DNA from: Pseudomonas sp. FP1742
Lineage (GTDB): Bacteria; Pseudomonadota; Gammaproteobacteria; Pseudomonadales; Pseudomonadaceae
Length of the DNA: 64,000 nt
Assembly (NCBI RefSeq): GCF_030687145.1
Contig: NZ_CP117460.1
Location: forward strand, 4,216,001 to 4,280,000
Reading direction: 5' to 3'
In this document: positions 36,026 to 43,585 of the stretch, in pieces
Layout: every line of letters starts with the position of its first letter
Numbering within the stretch: the first letter of the stretch is position 1
Notes under the pieces: model-generated
Told to the model about the DNA's origin: nothing
Seen by the model: only the letters and a program-made list of their open reading frames with translations
The model's database searches: none
Position numbers and translations under genes: made by a program

Positions 36026-36172
36026 GCAAGCATCCGTCAACAGGTGGGAGCGCGCAGCTTAGACGTTTCGCGCACGCGGGTGTAGGCGCTCAGCGCTTGC
36101 CCAGAGGCCTCCTTAAGCAATCCATCGCCCGCAATGCTAACGTGACCGGCTCACACCGATGGAGAAGCGTGC

Positions 36173-36955
36173 GTGCTGATGCTCAAACTGCTGGTGATTC
36201 CGGGGTTTCTGTTGCTGATTTCCCTGGCCGGAAAGCGCTGGGGGCCAAGCGTGGCCGGTTGGTTGTCGGGGTTGCCGGTGGTGGTCGGGCCGATTCTGTT
36301 GTTCCTCGCCCTCGAGCAAGGCCAGGTGTTCGCCGCTCAGGCGGCAACGGCGGCGCTGTCGGCGATGTTCGCGATGATTGCCTTCTGCGTGACCTACGCC
36401 CAGGTAGCACAACGCTCGAGCTGGCCGTGGGCGTTGGCGAGTTCGCTACTGGTCTGGGCGCTGACGGCTGTTGCGCTGTCGCTGATCCCGCCCTCGCTGG
36501 TGTTCTCGGTGATCGCCGCCGCTATTGCATTACTGGCCGCGCCGTACCTGTTTCCCTCGGTGCAACCCATCGTTTCAGGCCCGGCACCGAAGTCCGACAA
36601 ACTGCTGCTGCGCATGACGGCTGGCGCCCTGCTCACGTTGGCCGTGACGTTGCTGGCCAGCACCGTCGGCGAGCGCTGGAGCGGCCTGCTCGCGGTATTC
36701 CCGGTGCTGGGCAGTGTGATGGCGGTGTTTTCCCAGCAGACTCGCGGGCCGGCGTTTACGGCAGCGTTGCTCAGGGCCACGGCGACCGGGATGTATTCGT
36801 TTGCGGCGTTTTGCCTGGTGCTGGCATTGTCGTTACCGAGGTTGGGCTGGATCGGATTTGTATTGGGGATAGGCACATCATTGGGGATGCTGTTGGTGAC
36901 TAAGCAACGGGCATTGCGCCCAATACCTTATCGTTTCAGCGAACAGCAGCGATGA
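36173..36955 (+). CDS. multispanning membrane protein, unknown function
   Basis: A 260-residue protein with about eight hydrophobic helices and short loops (for example LLVIPGFLLLISLAG, SLLVWALTAVALSLIPP, LGWIGFVLGIGTSLGMLLV). I do not recognise a named family with confidence. GTG 36173 has GGAGAAG 8 nt upstream; ATG 36179 is a close alternative. Divergent from mntH, but no shared function is implied. Confidence 0.72.
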   Translation: MLMLKLLVIPGFLLLISLAGKRWGPSVAGWLSGLPVVVGPILLFLALEQGQVFAAQAATAALSAMFAMIAFCVTYAQVAQRSSWPWALASSLLVWALTAVALSLIPPSLVFSVIAAAIALLAAPYLFPSVQPIVSGPAPKSDKLLLRMTAGALLTLAVTLLASTVGERWSGLLAVFPVLGSVMAVFSQQTRGPAFTAALLRATATGMYSFAAFCLVLALSLPRLGWIGFVLGIGTSLGMLLVTKQRALRPIPYRFSEQQR

Positions 36956-37043
36956 TCGCCATGCACCCTGCGTAGCAGCTGCTACAAATCGCGATCCATG
37001 GGATGATCGCCGTCAAAGCGCGACCACCCTACGGAGAGTTTGA

Positions 37044-37631
37044 ATGTCATTGTTGAGTAAAAAAGCCGTTGTTCTGCTACTGACAGCGGCTGCCAGCCTG
37101 GGGGCCTTGAATGCGCAGGCGGCCAAGGCCACTTCCAGCGACAAAGCGCCGACCCAGAAGGTCTCGATGCTTGGCGGCAAGTTCACCTTCACCCTGCCCA
37201 AGGGTTTCATCGCCAACCCGCTGCCGGCCGGCGACGCGGCCACCGGTACCGCCGGGGCGACAGGCACGATGTACACCAACCAGGCCACTAAAACCGTGGT
37301 GATCGCCGCCGAAAACACCATCCCTGGCGGCGCCAACGTCAAGGACAACGACGGTGAGTTCCTCGACTCCACCGTGTCCGCTTTTGCCACCGAGCAACGC
37401 AACGCCTTGCCGGACTTCAACAAGCTGAGCGAAAAAAGCCTGACCCAGAAAGGCACGGGCCTGGGCCTGCGACAGATCGACAGCACCGCCACCCAGGGCG
37501 GCGGCATGACCCTCGACACCTCGCTGATGGCCGCTTCCGGCACTCGCATGGCCATCATTCAGGTCATCTCCCGCCCCAACGACAAAACCGGCCACGAAAC
37601 GCTGGTGAACCAGATCATTTCCGGCAAATAA
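37044..37631 (+). CDS. secreted protein, possibly DcrB-like
   Basis: A 195-residue protein with a signal peptide (residues 1-27, LLLTAAASLGALNAQAAKA). The mature part begins with a FTFTLPKGFIANPLP strand pattern and has TMYTNQATKTVVIAAE in the middle, reminiscent of DcrB/PsbP-like periplasmic proteins, but I treat this as tentative. GGAGAG precedes ATG. It converges on the esterase gene with only 11 bp between stops. Confidence 0.65.
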   Translation: MSLLSKKAVVLLLTAAASLGALNAQAAKATSSDKAPTQKVSMLGGKFTFTLPKGFIANPLPAGDAATGTAGATGTMYTNQATKTVVIAAENTIPGGANVKDNDGEFLDSTVSAFATEQRNALPDFNKLSEKSLTQKGTGLGLRQIDSTATQGGGMTLDTSLMAASGTRMAIIQVISRPNDKTGHETLVNQIISGK

Positions 37632-37642
37632 ACCCGACCGGC

Positions 37643-38359
37643 TCAGGGATTGAGGCGCTGCAACCAGGCGCTCAAATCCTCTATCTCGGCCGCACTGATG
37701 CTGTGGCCGACACCTTCGTAGGCATGAAACTCAGGCTTGAGTGACAGGCGTTGCAACAGGCTGTCGGCCTCGGTGCCGTCGTTGTAGGGCAGGCGTTTGT
37801 CGGCGGTGCCATGACCGATGAAAATCGCCAGCGGCTGGCGTTTTTCATCCGGTTTGAGTTCGGACTTGAGCACCGGCAGGATGCGCCCGCTCAACGCAGC
37901 AATGCCACCCACTGCCTCGGGATGACGCAACGCGACCTCGTAGGACATGATCGCGCCCTGGCTGAAGCCCACCAGGAAAACCTTGTCCGTTTCGGTGTGA
38001 TATTTCTTCGCTGCTTGTGCGACGAAATCCAGCAGCACCTGGCCGCTGGCCTTCAGGTCGTCCGTCTCGCCGTTGTAGGCACCCTCGCCCTTTTTGCGAA
38101 ACCACTGGTAACTGCCCTCTTCCAACGTCATCGGCGCCCGCACCGACAGGTAGTTGTACTGCGGCGGTAATTCATCCTTGATGCCGAACAGGTCCTGCTC
38201 GTTACTGCCGTAACCGTGCAGGAAAATCACCAGGGGTTGGTTACGAGACTCAGCGTTGGCCTGCTCCAGGTATTTGAGCGGCAGATCGGTGTGCAACGGG
38301 GTTTGAGCGTGGACGGCGGTGGACGCCAGGAGCGTGAGCAGAGCGAGAAACTTCAACAT
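37643..38359 (-). CDS. secreted carboxylesterase / phospholipase-like hydrolase
   Basis: A 238-residue alpha/beta hydrolase of the Abhydrolase_2 group. A signal peptide covers residues 1-19 (LALLTLLASTAVHAQ). VIFLHGYGSNEQD gives the oxyanion HG, GFSQGAIMS the nucleophile Ser, GTADKRLPY the acid region, and EGVGHSIS the catalytic His. GGAAGG precedes ATG 38359; a longer frame only reads the REP region. Probably periplasmic. The substrate is unknown. Confidence 0.85.
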   Translation of the reverse strand: MLKFLALLTLLASTAVHAQTPLHTDLPLKYLEQANAESRNQPLVIFLHGYGSNEQDLFGIKDELPPQYNYLSVRAPMTLEEGSYQWFRKKGEGAYNGETDDLKASGQVLLDFVAQAAKKYHTETDKVFLVGFSQGAIMSYEVALRHPEAVGGIAALSGRILPVLKSELKPDEKRQPLAIFIGHGTADKRLPYNDGTEADSLLQRLSLKPEFHAYEGVGHSISAAEIEDLSAWLQRLNP

Positions 38360-38458
38360 AAACCTTCCTTCACAGCGCGCAGGATTCGGGGCAGAGCCTA
38401 ACACTGTGAGGCGGGATGTTGATGATGCCCAGGCATCTTCGCCGCTGCTGAGGCCGTC

Positions 38459-38529
38459 TTCGCGAGCGAGCCCGCTCCCACATAGTCCTGCGAACACCAT
38501 TCCACTGTGGGAGCGGGCTTGCTCGCGAA
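38459..38529. repeat. REP pair in inverted order
   Basis: Inverse REP then forward REP, about 25 bp apart, between the esterase gene and the M14-family gene; both genes are on the minus strand. Confidence 0.85.
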
Positions 38530-38568
38530 GAGGCCCTGAAGCCCGCTGAAAGACTCTCGGTAAACACC

Positions 38569-39681
38569 TCAGTCGTTGACCAGTTTCCCGGCCCGGATCG
38601 GCTCGCGCCCGGCGACTTTCGCCTGCCAGGTACCTGGTTGCGTATAACGCCCGCGATCGAGGGCAAACAGCACGCCACTGGTCCCGGCACACACCGTGGT
38701 AACCCGGTCATTCAGCGGGTCGACCACTTCAAACAACGCATCTCCCCGCTCCACCCATTCGCCCGAGTCCCGCAGGAAACTGACCACCCCGTGGTGCGGT
38801 GCAAACAGGTACTCGGTGCCTTCGAACGGCAAGCCTTCACAGCATTCGCTCGGCGCTGGCGGCCAGGTGCCGGTGATGAAACCCTGTTCGGCGAGAAACC
38901 CCAGGATCGCCTCGCAATTGGCCTGGGCCTGATCGACCCGGGTATCGCCCATGCTGCCCAGCTCCAGCGTGGTCGCCAGGTTGGCCGGCGGGATCGCTGC
39001 CTCGGGAAACGCCCGCGCCAGGCGCAACCACGGCGTAGAACACGACTCGTCGAAAGAGCTGCCACCGGAATCCTCACACAGCAACGCCACCGCGGCCTTC
39101 AACCGAGCCGCCAGGGAGCGCCACTGCGGCCAATGCTGCGGCAAGGCATAGAGGTGAATCGCCGCGTCGAAATCGCAATGCAAGTCGAGGGTGATGTCGG
39201 CCTCGCAGGCGTGACGCAGCAGCAAGCGGTGCATGGCCTCCAATTGCGAAAGCGGTGCCGGCAAACCGTCGAGCACCTGGCCCATGGTCTGGCGGATCAG
39301 CGCGATGTTGGCCTGGGCGTCATCACCCAATTGATCGCCGATCAACGCGGCCACCGGTGCACTGAGCTCAACGAACGCGCGGTTGAAATTCTTGCCGCTG
39401 CCCAGTTCGAAGCGGCCCATGTGGCTGCCTTGCAGGTGCTGATCGAGGCCGATGGGATTGGCCACCGGCACCAGTTCGATGATGCCCTGAAGTTGCCCCT
39501 GGGTTTCGAGTTCAGCCAGACGCTGCTTCAGTTCCCAGGCAGTGCGCATGCCCGGCAGCTCATCCGCGTGCAGGCTGGCCTGGATATAAACCTTGCGAGT
39601 GCCCGCGCCATAACGAAACACACTGAGCGAGCGTTCAGTCCCCAGATGACTCCAGGGCAGTGGATGGTCGATGCGTTGCAT
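38569..39681 (-). CDS. succinylglutamate desuccinylase/aspartoacylase family protein
   Basis: A 370-residue M14-type zinc hydrolase of the AstE/aspartoacylase group. The zinc ligands appear in QASLHADELPGM (H-x2-E) and TLDLHCD (His). PVANPIGLDQ is a family segment. The C-terminal ~80 residues (FAPHHGVVSFLRDSGEWVERGDALFEV) form a biotinyl-lipoyl-like barrel common in this group. It probably deacylates a small N-acyl substrate; which one is unknown. ATG 39681 is used; a longer frame reads into the REP. Confidence 0.83.
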   Translation of the reverse strand: MQRIDHPLPWSHLGTERSLSVFRYGAGTRKVYIQASLHADELPGMRTAWELKQRLAELETQGQLQGIIELVPVANPIGLDQHLQGSHMGRFELGSGKNFNRAFVELSAPVAALIGDQLGDDAQANIALIRQTMGQVLDGLPAPLSQLEAMHRLLLRHACEADITLDLHCDFDAAIHLYALPQHWPQWRSLAARLKAAVALLCEDSGGSSFDESCSTPWLRLARAFPEAAIPPANLATTLELGSMGDTRVDQAQANCEAILGFLAEQGFITGTWPPAPSECCEGLPFEGTEYLFAPHHGVVSFLRDSGEWVERGDALFEVVDPLNDRVTTVCAGTSGVLFALDRGRYTQPGTWQAKVAGREPIRAGKLVND

Positions 39682-39714
39682 GGGGACTCCGATATAAAGG
39701 GCTCCGAGATCACT

Positions 39715-39804
39715 TGTGGGAGCGGGCTTGCCCGCGAAGAGGCCATCACATTCAACCTCCATATCACCTGACACACCGCCTTCGCGAGCAAGTCCGCTCC
39801 CACA
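39715..39804. repeat. REP inverted pair next to the IS
   Basis: A complete forward/inverse REP pair. The following spacer (39805-39850) matches that of the tandem array at 20337-20561, showing that a second unit began at 39851 before the IS interrupted it. Confidence 0.9.
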
Positions 39805-39861
39805 TCAGAACTGCGGCGTGACATCCATCGCGTCAACACCACAAATCCCCTGTGGGAGATT

Positions 39862-40824
39862 CTATGTTGCAGGACAACCCTGCAACGGTCGATTCGGTTG
39901 GTATTCGCTCTGGTTTTTCATCAGAGCGAACGCCACCCGGGCGAGTTTTCGGGCAAGGATTACCAGGGCCTGAGTCCTCTTGAAACCTCTGGCCAGGTAC
40001 CCTTCATAAAATGGTTTCCAGGTCGCCGAACGACAGGCGGCCATGGCCGAGTTGTGGGCCAGACGTCGTATTTCCGGATCCCCTTTCTTGGTCAGACTGC
40101 GACTCCCCGTCTTTTTTCCCGAGTCATCGACCCTCAAGTCCATGCCCAAAAAAGCGATGAAGGCATTGCTGTCCTTAAACTCGCCACGCAAAAAAGCCGT
40201 CGCAAATCCAGTTGCCGTCAGTACACCAACGCCTTCAATGGCCTTGCAACGCTCAATATTTTCGGCGGCTCCGGCCTCTTTGCTCAGGTCACGCAGCTGT
40301 TTTTGAATGGCCAAATCCGAGCGCTTAAACGTCTCCATCAGACATTTCAGCTCTTCTTCCAGGCGCGGCTCATTGGCCCAGCTCTGAGCCAGGCTGACAC
40401 GCGCCTTGATCAGTGCTGCCCGTCGATGAAGCAGGCTTTGCAGGGCCTTGTAAGCCTTGGGCGGCGGGCTCCAAGCGCGTAACCCACCCTGTTCATGCGC
40501 CAGATACCGAGCCAGAAGACGAGCATCACACGGATCATTTTTAGCTCGTTGGCCGACACTGCGGCGGTAATGACTCAAGCGATAACCGTCCACGACGTAG
40601 ACCTGATGACCCAACTCATAGGCCAACTCAACCGTGTCCAAGTGGTAAATGTTGGTGGCCTCAACGGCAATGCCACTTTTGGCGGGCAGCGTCTTGAGCC
40701 AACGTTTGAGTGCTGCTCGATTATTGGAGATGGCTTGTGTGGTTTGCAGATCGGCGCGATAGACGAGCACCTCAGCCTTGGCCACATCAACACCCACGAC
40801 CGCTTGCGAAGTAAGGATTGTCAT
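39862..40824 (-). CDS. IS110-type DEDD transposase
   Basis: A 320-residue IS110/IS1111-class transposase. The N-terminal RuvC-like domain has GVDVAKAEV (first Asp), AVEATN (Glu) and KNDPCDARLLARYL (Asp pair). The C-terminal Transposase_20 domain has CKAIEGVGVLTATGFA and FLGMDLRVDDSGKKTGS; NSAMAACRSATWKPF contains the candidate catalytic serine. No frameshift or stop is seen, so the enzyme looks intact and the element may be active. It recombines DNA guided by the RNA encoded upstream of it. Confidence 0.93.
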   Translation of the reverse strand: MTILTSQAVVGVDVAKAEVLVYRADLQTTQAISNNRAALKRWLKTLPAKSGIAVEATNIYHLDTVELAYELGHQVYVVDGYRLSHYRRSVGQRAKNDPCDARLLARYLAHEQGGLRAWSPPPKAYKALQSLLHRRAALIKARVSLAQSWANEPRLEEELKCLMETFKRSDLAIQKQLRDLSKEAGAAENIERCKAIEGVGVLTATGFATAFLRGEFKDSNAFIAFLGMDLRVDDSGKKTGSRSLTKKGDPEIRRLAHNSAMAACRSATWKPFYEGYLARGFKRTQALVILARKLARVAFALMKNQSEYQPNRPLQGCPAT

Positions 40825-40859
40825 GACGAATCCTCGGAGCTAGGGTTTAAGAGCTTGTT

Positions 40860-41024
40860 GGGGTCTACCGTTGCGCTGGCTTGTCTCTATCGTCGGCCTA
40901 GCCGATGAATTCCTTATTGGCGCTTTTAGGTAGAAGGGGTGGGACGAAGTCTCCCACGGTCTGTACTGGCTAGAGTCAGAATCGGGCTTTTAGTCCCACC
41001 CACCCCTTCAAGTCTAAACATACA
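40860..41024 (-). ncRNA. predicted IS110 bridge RNA
   Basis: The noncoding end of the element, read on the transposase strand. An 11-bp stem (arms 40999-41009 and 40933-40943) encloses an internal loop. Its 5' side contains AAGCCCG (complement of 40983-40989) and its 3' side GTGGGAG (complement of 40951-40957), with a small hairpin between. These equal the left and right halves of the REP target. A second loop (about 40873-40923, arms GCGC) carries short matches to the element ends (ACAAG; GAAT). Boundaries are approximate. Confidence 0.75.
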
Positions 41025-41133
41025 AGCGGGCTTGCTCGCGAAGGGGCCGGTCCATTCAACATTGATGTTGCCTGAAACAACGCCTTCGCGAGCAAGCCCG
41101 TTCCCACATTAAATCGCGGCCGGATTAGAGAAA

Positions 41134-41165
41134 ATAAAAATGGCCACCGCGTCCACGGTAGCCAC
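41134..41165 (-). terminator. terminator after the binding-protein gene
   Basis: On the minus strand, GGCTACCG/CGGTGGCC (one G-T pair) with a 6-nt loop is followed by ATTTTTA. It lies 17 bp after the stop of the gene at 41182, so that gene is monocistronic. Confidence 0.8.
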
Positions 41166-41181
41166 TTTTTTCTACGGCGTA

Positions 41182-41961
41182 TTAATGGCCGTAAACATCG
41201 AAGTTGAAGTACTTGTCTTGCACTTGCTTGTACTTGCCGTTGGCGCGGATCTCAGTGATGGCAGTGTTGAATTTGTCCGCCAGCTCTTTATCGCCCTTGC
41301 GCACGGCAATACCGGCACCGCCGCCGAAGTACTTGGCGTCTTCATAGGTCGGGCCGACAAACGCGAAGCCTTTGCCGGCGTCGGTTTTCAGGAAACCGTC
41401 GTCCAGGTTGACCGAGTCGGCCAGCATCGCATCGAGGCGACCGGCGACCATGTCCAGGTTGGCTTCCTGCTGGGAACCGTAACGCACCAGGTCGATGCCG
41501 GCCGGCACCAGCACTTCGGTAGCGAAGCGGTCGTGGGTACTGGCGCGCAGCACACCGACTTTTTTGCCCTTGAGCTCGGTCAGCGGATCCTTGACGTCGG
41601 TGCCTGCCTTCATCACGAAGCGCGCCGGTGTGTGGTAGTACTTGATGGTGAAATCGACGTTCTTCTTGCGATCGTCAGTGATGGTCATGGACGACAGGAT
41701 CGCGTCGATTTTCTTGACCTTCAGGGCCGGGATCAAGCCATCGAACTCTTGCTCGACCCAAGTGCACTTCACCTTCATCTGTGCACACAGCGCGTCACCG
41801 ATATCGACGTCGAAACCGGTGAGTTTGCCGTCCGGGGTTTTCATCGAGAAAGGTGGGTAACCGGCTTCGATACCGAGGCGAATCGGTTTGGCGTCTTCGG
41901 CCACGGCGGTCAGGGACAATATCGACAGTGCCAGGGCACCGAACATCACTCGCTTCTTCAT
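41182..41961 (-). CDS. periplasmic amino-acid binding protein (orphan)
   Basis: A 259-residue family 3 solute-binding protein of the ArgT/HisJ/AotJ type. The signal peptide covers residues 1-21 ([16 protein letters not shown]). Family segments are [31 protein letters not shown] and [20 protein letters not shown]. It should bind a basic amino acid or derivative for an ABC importer. No permease or ATPase gene is adjacent; a terminator follows at once. The leader contains two tandem 14-bp repeats. Confidence 0.87.
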   Translation of the reverse strand: MKKRVMFGALALSILSLTAVAEDAKPIRLGIEAGYPPFSMKTPDGKLTGFDVDIGDALCAQMKVKCTWVEQEFDGLIPALKVKKIDAILSSMTITDDRKKNVDFTIKYYHTPARFVMKAGTDVKDPLTELKGKKVGVLRASTHDRFATEVLVPAGIDLVRYGSQQEANLDMVAGRLDAMLADSVNLDDGFLKTDAGKGFAFVGPTYEDAKYFGGGAGIAVRKGDKELADKFNTAITEIRANGKYKQVQDKYFNFDVYGH

Positions 41962-41988
41962 TTATAACTCCTGTGTGCGGAGGCTTTT

Positions 41989-42016
41989 ATTGGCAGCTTT
42001 CGATTGGCAACTTTCG
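41989..42016 (-). repeat. two tandem 14-bp repeats in a 5' leader
   Basis: ATTGGCAGCTTTCG and ATTGGCAACTTTCG (plus strand; one difference) stand directly side by side, 28-55 bp before the binding-protein start, and a third partial copy (GTTGG) follows. They could be regulator half-sites or a leader structure. The rest of this 321-bp divergent gap is AT-rich with no supported gene. Confidence 0.55.
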
Positions 42017-42282
42017 GTTGGTGAAGACCGAAGTGGCCGGCAGTCTAGAGCGGCTACAGGAGGGCAAATTGTGTTTAAGCGACAAATACTTATAAAAAAA
42101 CAGCCAATGAAATCAAGGCACTTGAAGCGTGCTCCGAGGTGGTGCAAGGACTGTAGGACAATCCTTTACTTCAGACAAAACCTACAAGATTTCGGGTGCT
42201 GATCCGACTGAAGAATCGCACTGGCGATGAACATTTTTTTGCGTCACATTGACCCGCCACCCGCCCCCACAAGAGAAACGTG

Positions 42283-43032
42283 ATGCCCGCGCTGAACCTG
42301 ATCCAGCACCATCCTGCCGAAGGCCCCGGCGCCATTGCCGAATGGGCCCGGTCCCGAGGCATTACGCTCAACGTATTTCGCGCCGACCTCGGACAGTTGC
42401 CGCCGGTGAGCGCGGCACCGGTGATTCTGTTGGGCGGGCCTTATGAATCCGGCGCCGGGCCGACGTGGCTGGAAACAGAGCGTCAGTGGCTGGCGGGCAG
42501 TCTGGATCAGGGCGCGGCGGTGTTCGCGATTTGCCTGGGGGCGCAGTTGCTGGCACTGAGCCTGGGCGGCAATGTGCGGCGGATGCCTCGCAGCGAAACC
42601 GGCTGGACCAGCGTGACCTTTGTCGATGGTCGGACCCTCAGGGTACTGGAATGGCACGAAGACGCGATCGATCTACCGCCCGCTGCGCAGTTGCTGGCCA
42701 GCAGTGACGTTTGTGAGCAGCAGATGTATCGCGTCGGGGCGACGCGGGTGGGGTTACAGTTCCACCCGGAATGGAATGCTGAATCGGTGGCGATCCTCAA
42801 TGAGCACTTTGGCGAGGAATCACCGCTGCCCCGGGAGCCGCAAGACAGCGCCGCTTATGCAACGGTGTTTGACTGGTTGCGGGTGACGCTGGATGGATGG
42901 TGGACAGTATCCTGTGGCGAGGGGGCTTGCCCCCGTTGGGTCGCGAAGCGGCCCCAAACCAGTCACCGCGATCCCCAAGGATTTACGACTGCTTCGCAGC
43001 CGAACGGGGGCAAGCCCCCTCGCCACATTTGA
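42283..43032 (+). CDS. class I glutamine amidotransferase, REP-derived C-terminus
   Basis: A 249-residue GATase1 protein related to GMP synthase glutaminase or gamma-glutamyl hydrolase-like enzymes. The nucleophile is in FAICLGAQLLALSLGG, and the His-Glu pair in LQFHPEWNAES. Residues about 210-248 (CGEGACPRWVAKRP onward) are translated from a class-2 REP, and the stop is 3 nt after it, so the native C-terminus has been replaced or extended. ATG 42283 has AGAGAAA upstream. The acceptor substrate is unknown. Confidence 0.83.
   Translation: MPALNLIQHHPAEGPGAIAEWARSRGITLNVFRADLGQLPPVSAAPVILLGGPYESGAGPTWLETERQWLAGSLDQGAAVFAICLGAQLLALSLGGNVRRMPRSETGWTSVTFVDGRTLRVLEWHEDAIDLPPAAQLLASSDVCEQQMYRVGATRVGLQFHPEWNAESVAILNEHFGEESPLPREPQDSAAYATVFDWLRVTLDGWWTVSCGEGACPRWVAKRPQTSHRDPQGFTTASQPNGGKPPRHI
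42912..43027. repeat. second REP family, inverted pair within a gene end
   Basis: CTGTGGCGAGGGGGCTTGCC and an inverse copy ending CAAGCCCCCTCGCCACA, 116 bp overall. It overlaps the last ~39 codons of the amidotransferase frame. Confidence 0.9.
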
Positions 43033-43049
43033 TCACCTGTATCTGAACG

Positions 43050-43484
43050 TCAGCATTCACAACCAATGACTGTCTTGGCGGTGTGAGCAACCGCGACACT
43101 CAGCTCAAACCCTTCATCCAGCCACCCGGTCACCCCGCCAATCATCTCCTTGACCGGGTAACCCAGCGCCGCCAGTTTCACCGCGGCCTTGTTGGCACCA
43201 TTGCAGTGAGGTCCGGCGCAATAAACCACAAACAGCGTGGACTTCGGATAGGCCGCCAGACCATCAGCCGTGATCAACCGACTCGGAATGTTGATCGCGC
43301 CCGGCACATGTCCGCGCTCGAACGCCAACGGTCCGCGCACGTCCACCAGAACAAAATCCACCTCGCCGGCCTCCTGGCTGCCGTAGACGTCGGAACAATC
43401 GGTCTCGAACGTCAGACGATTGCTGAAGTGCATCAGGGCGATGGCGGACGGGGCTGCGGGAATCTCGCGAACCAGGCTAGGCAT
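43050..43484 (-). CDS. rhodanese-like sulfurtransferase
   Basis: A 144-residue single rhodanese domain. The active-site Cys lies in VVYCAGPHCNGA; VLVDVRGPLAFERGHVPGAINIP is the N-terminal family motif. It probably moves sulfane sulfur from thiosulfate or a persulfide. It is divergent from the FtrA-type regulator gene (101 bp), which likely controls it. Its C-terminus ends Cys-Glu-Cys. Confidence 0.88.
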   Translation of the reverse strand: MPSLVREIPAAPSAIALMHFSNRLTFETDCSDVYGSQEAGEVDFVLVDVRGPLAFERGHVPGAINIPSRLITADGLAAYPKSTLFVVYCAGPHCNGANKAAVKLAALGYPVKEMIGGVTGWLDEGFELSVAVAHTAKTVIGCEC

Positions 43485-43585
43485 GGGCTGTACTCCAAAG
43501 TCTCAGTGGGTGTGAGAAGACTTTATCTGCTCCATGCTTGCCGCTACAGTGGCGCACAAGACACTCACCGGGAACTTTCCGCCAA

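Larger units (their letters stand above)
39859..41024 (-). mobile_element. IS110-family insertion sequence in a REP
   Basis: A 1166-bp element bounded by AG (CT on the transposase strand) at both ends. It has no terminal inverted repeats and no longer target duplication, as expected for IS110. It contains one transposase gene ending 3 bp before one end, and a 200-bp noncoding region before the gene at the other end. This is the IS110-group layout, in which the upstream noncoding end encodes the bridge RNA. REP targeting is known for related elements such as IS621 of E. coli and ISPpu10 of P. putida. Confidence 0.9.
39851..41108. repeat. REP pair interrupted by an insertion sequence
   Basis: TGTGGGAG (39851-39858) and AGCGGGCTTGCTCGCGAA (from 41025) are the two halves of one forward REP, with a 2-bp AG present on both sides of the inserted element. 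The inverse partner REP ends at 41108. Removing 39859-41024 plus one AG restores a normal REP pair. Confidence 0.92.

Noticed and set aside
39859..41024. Classical IS with terminal inverted repeats
   Set aside because: No inverted ends and only a 2-bp AG shared; this fits IS110, not DDE-type elements.
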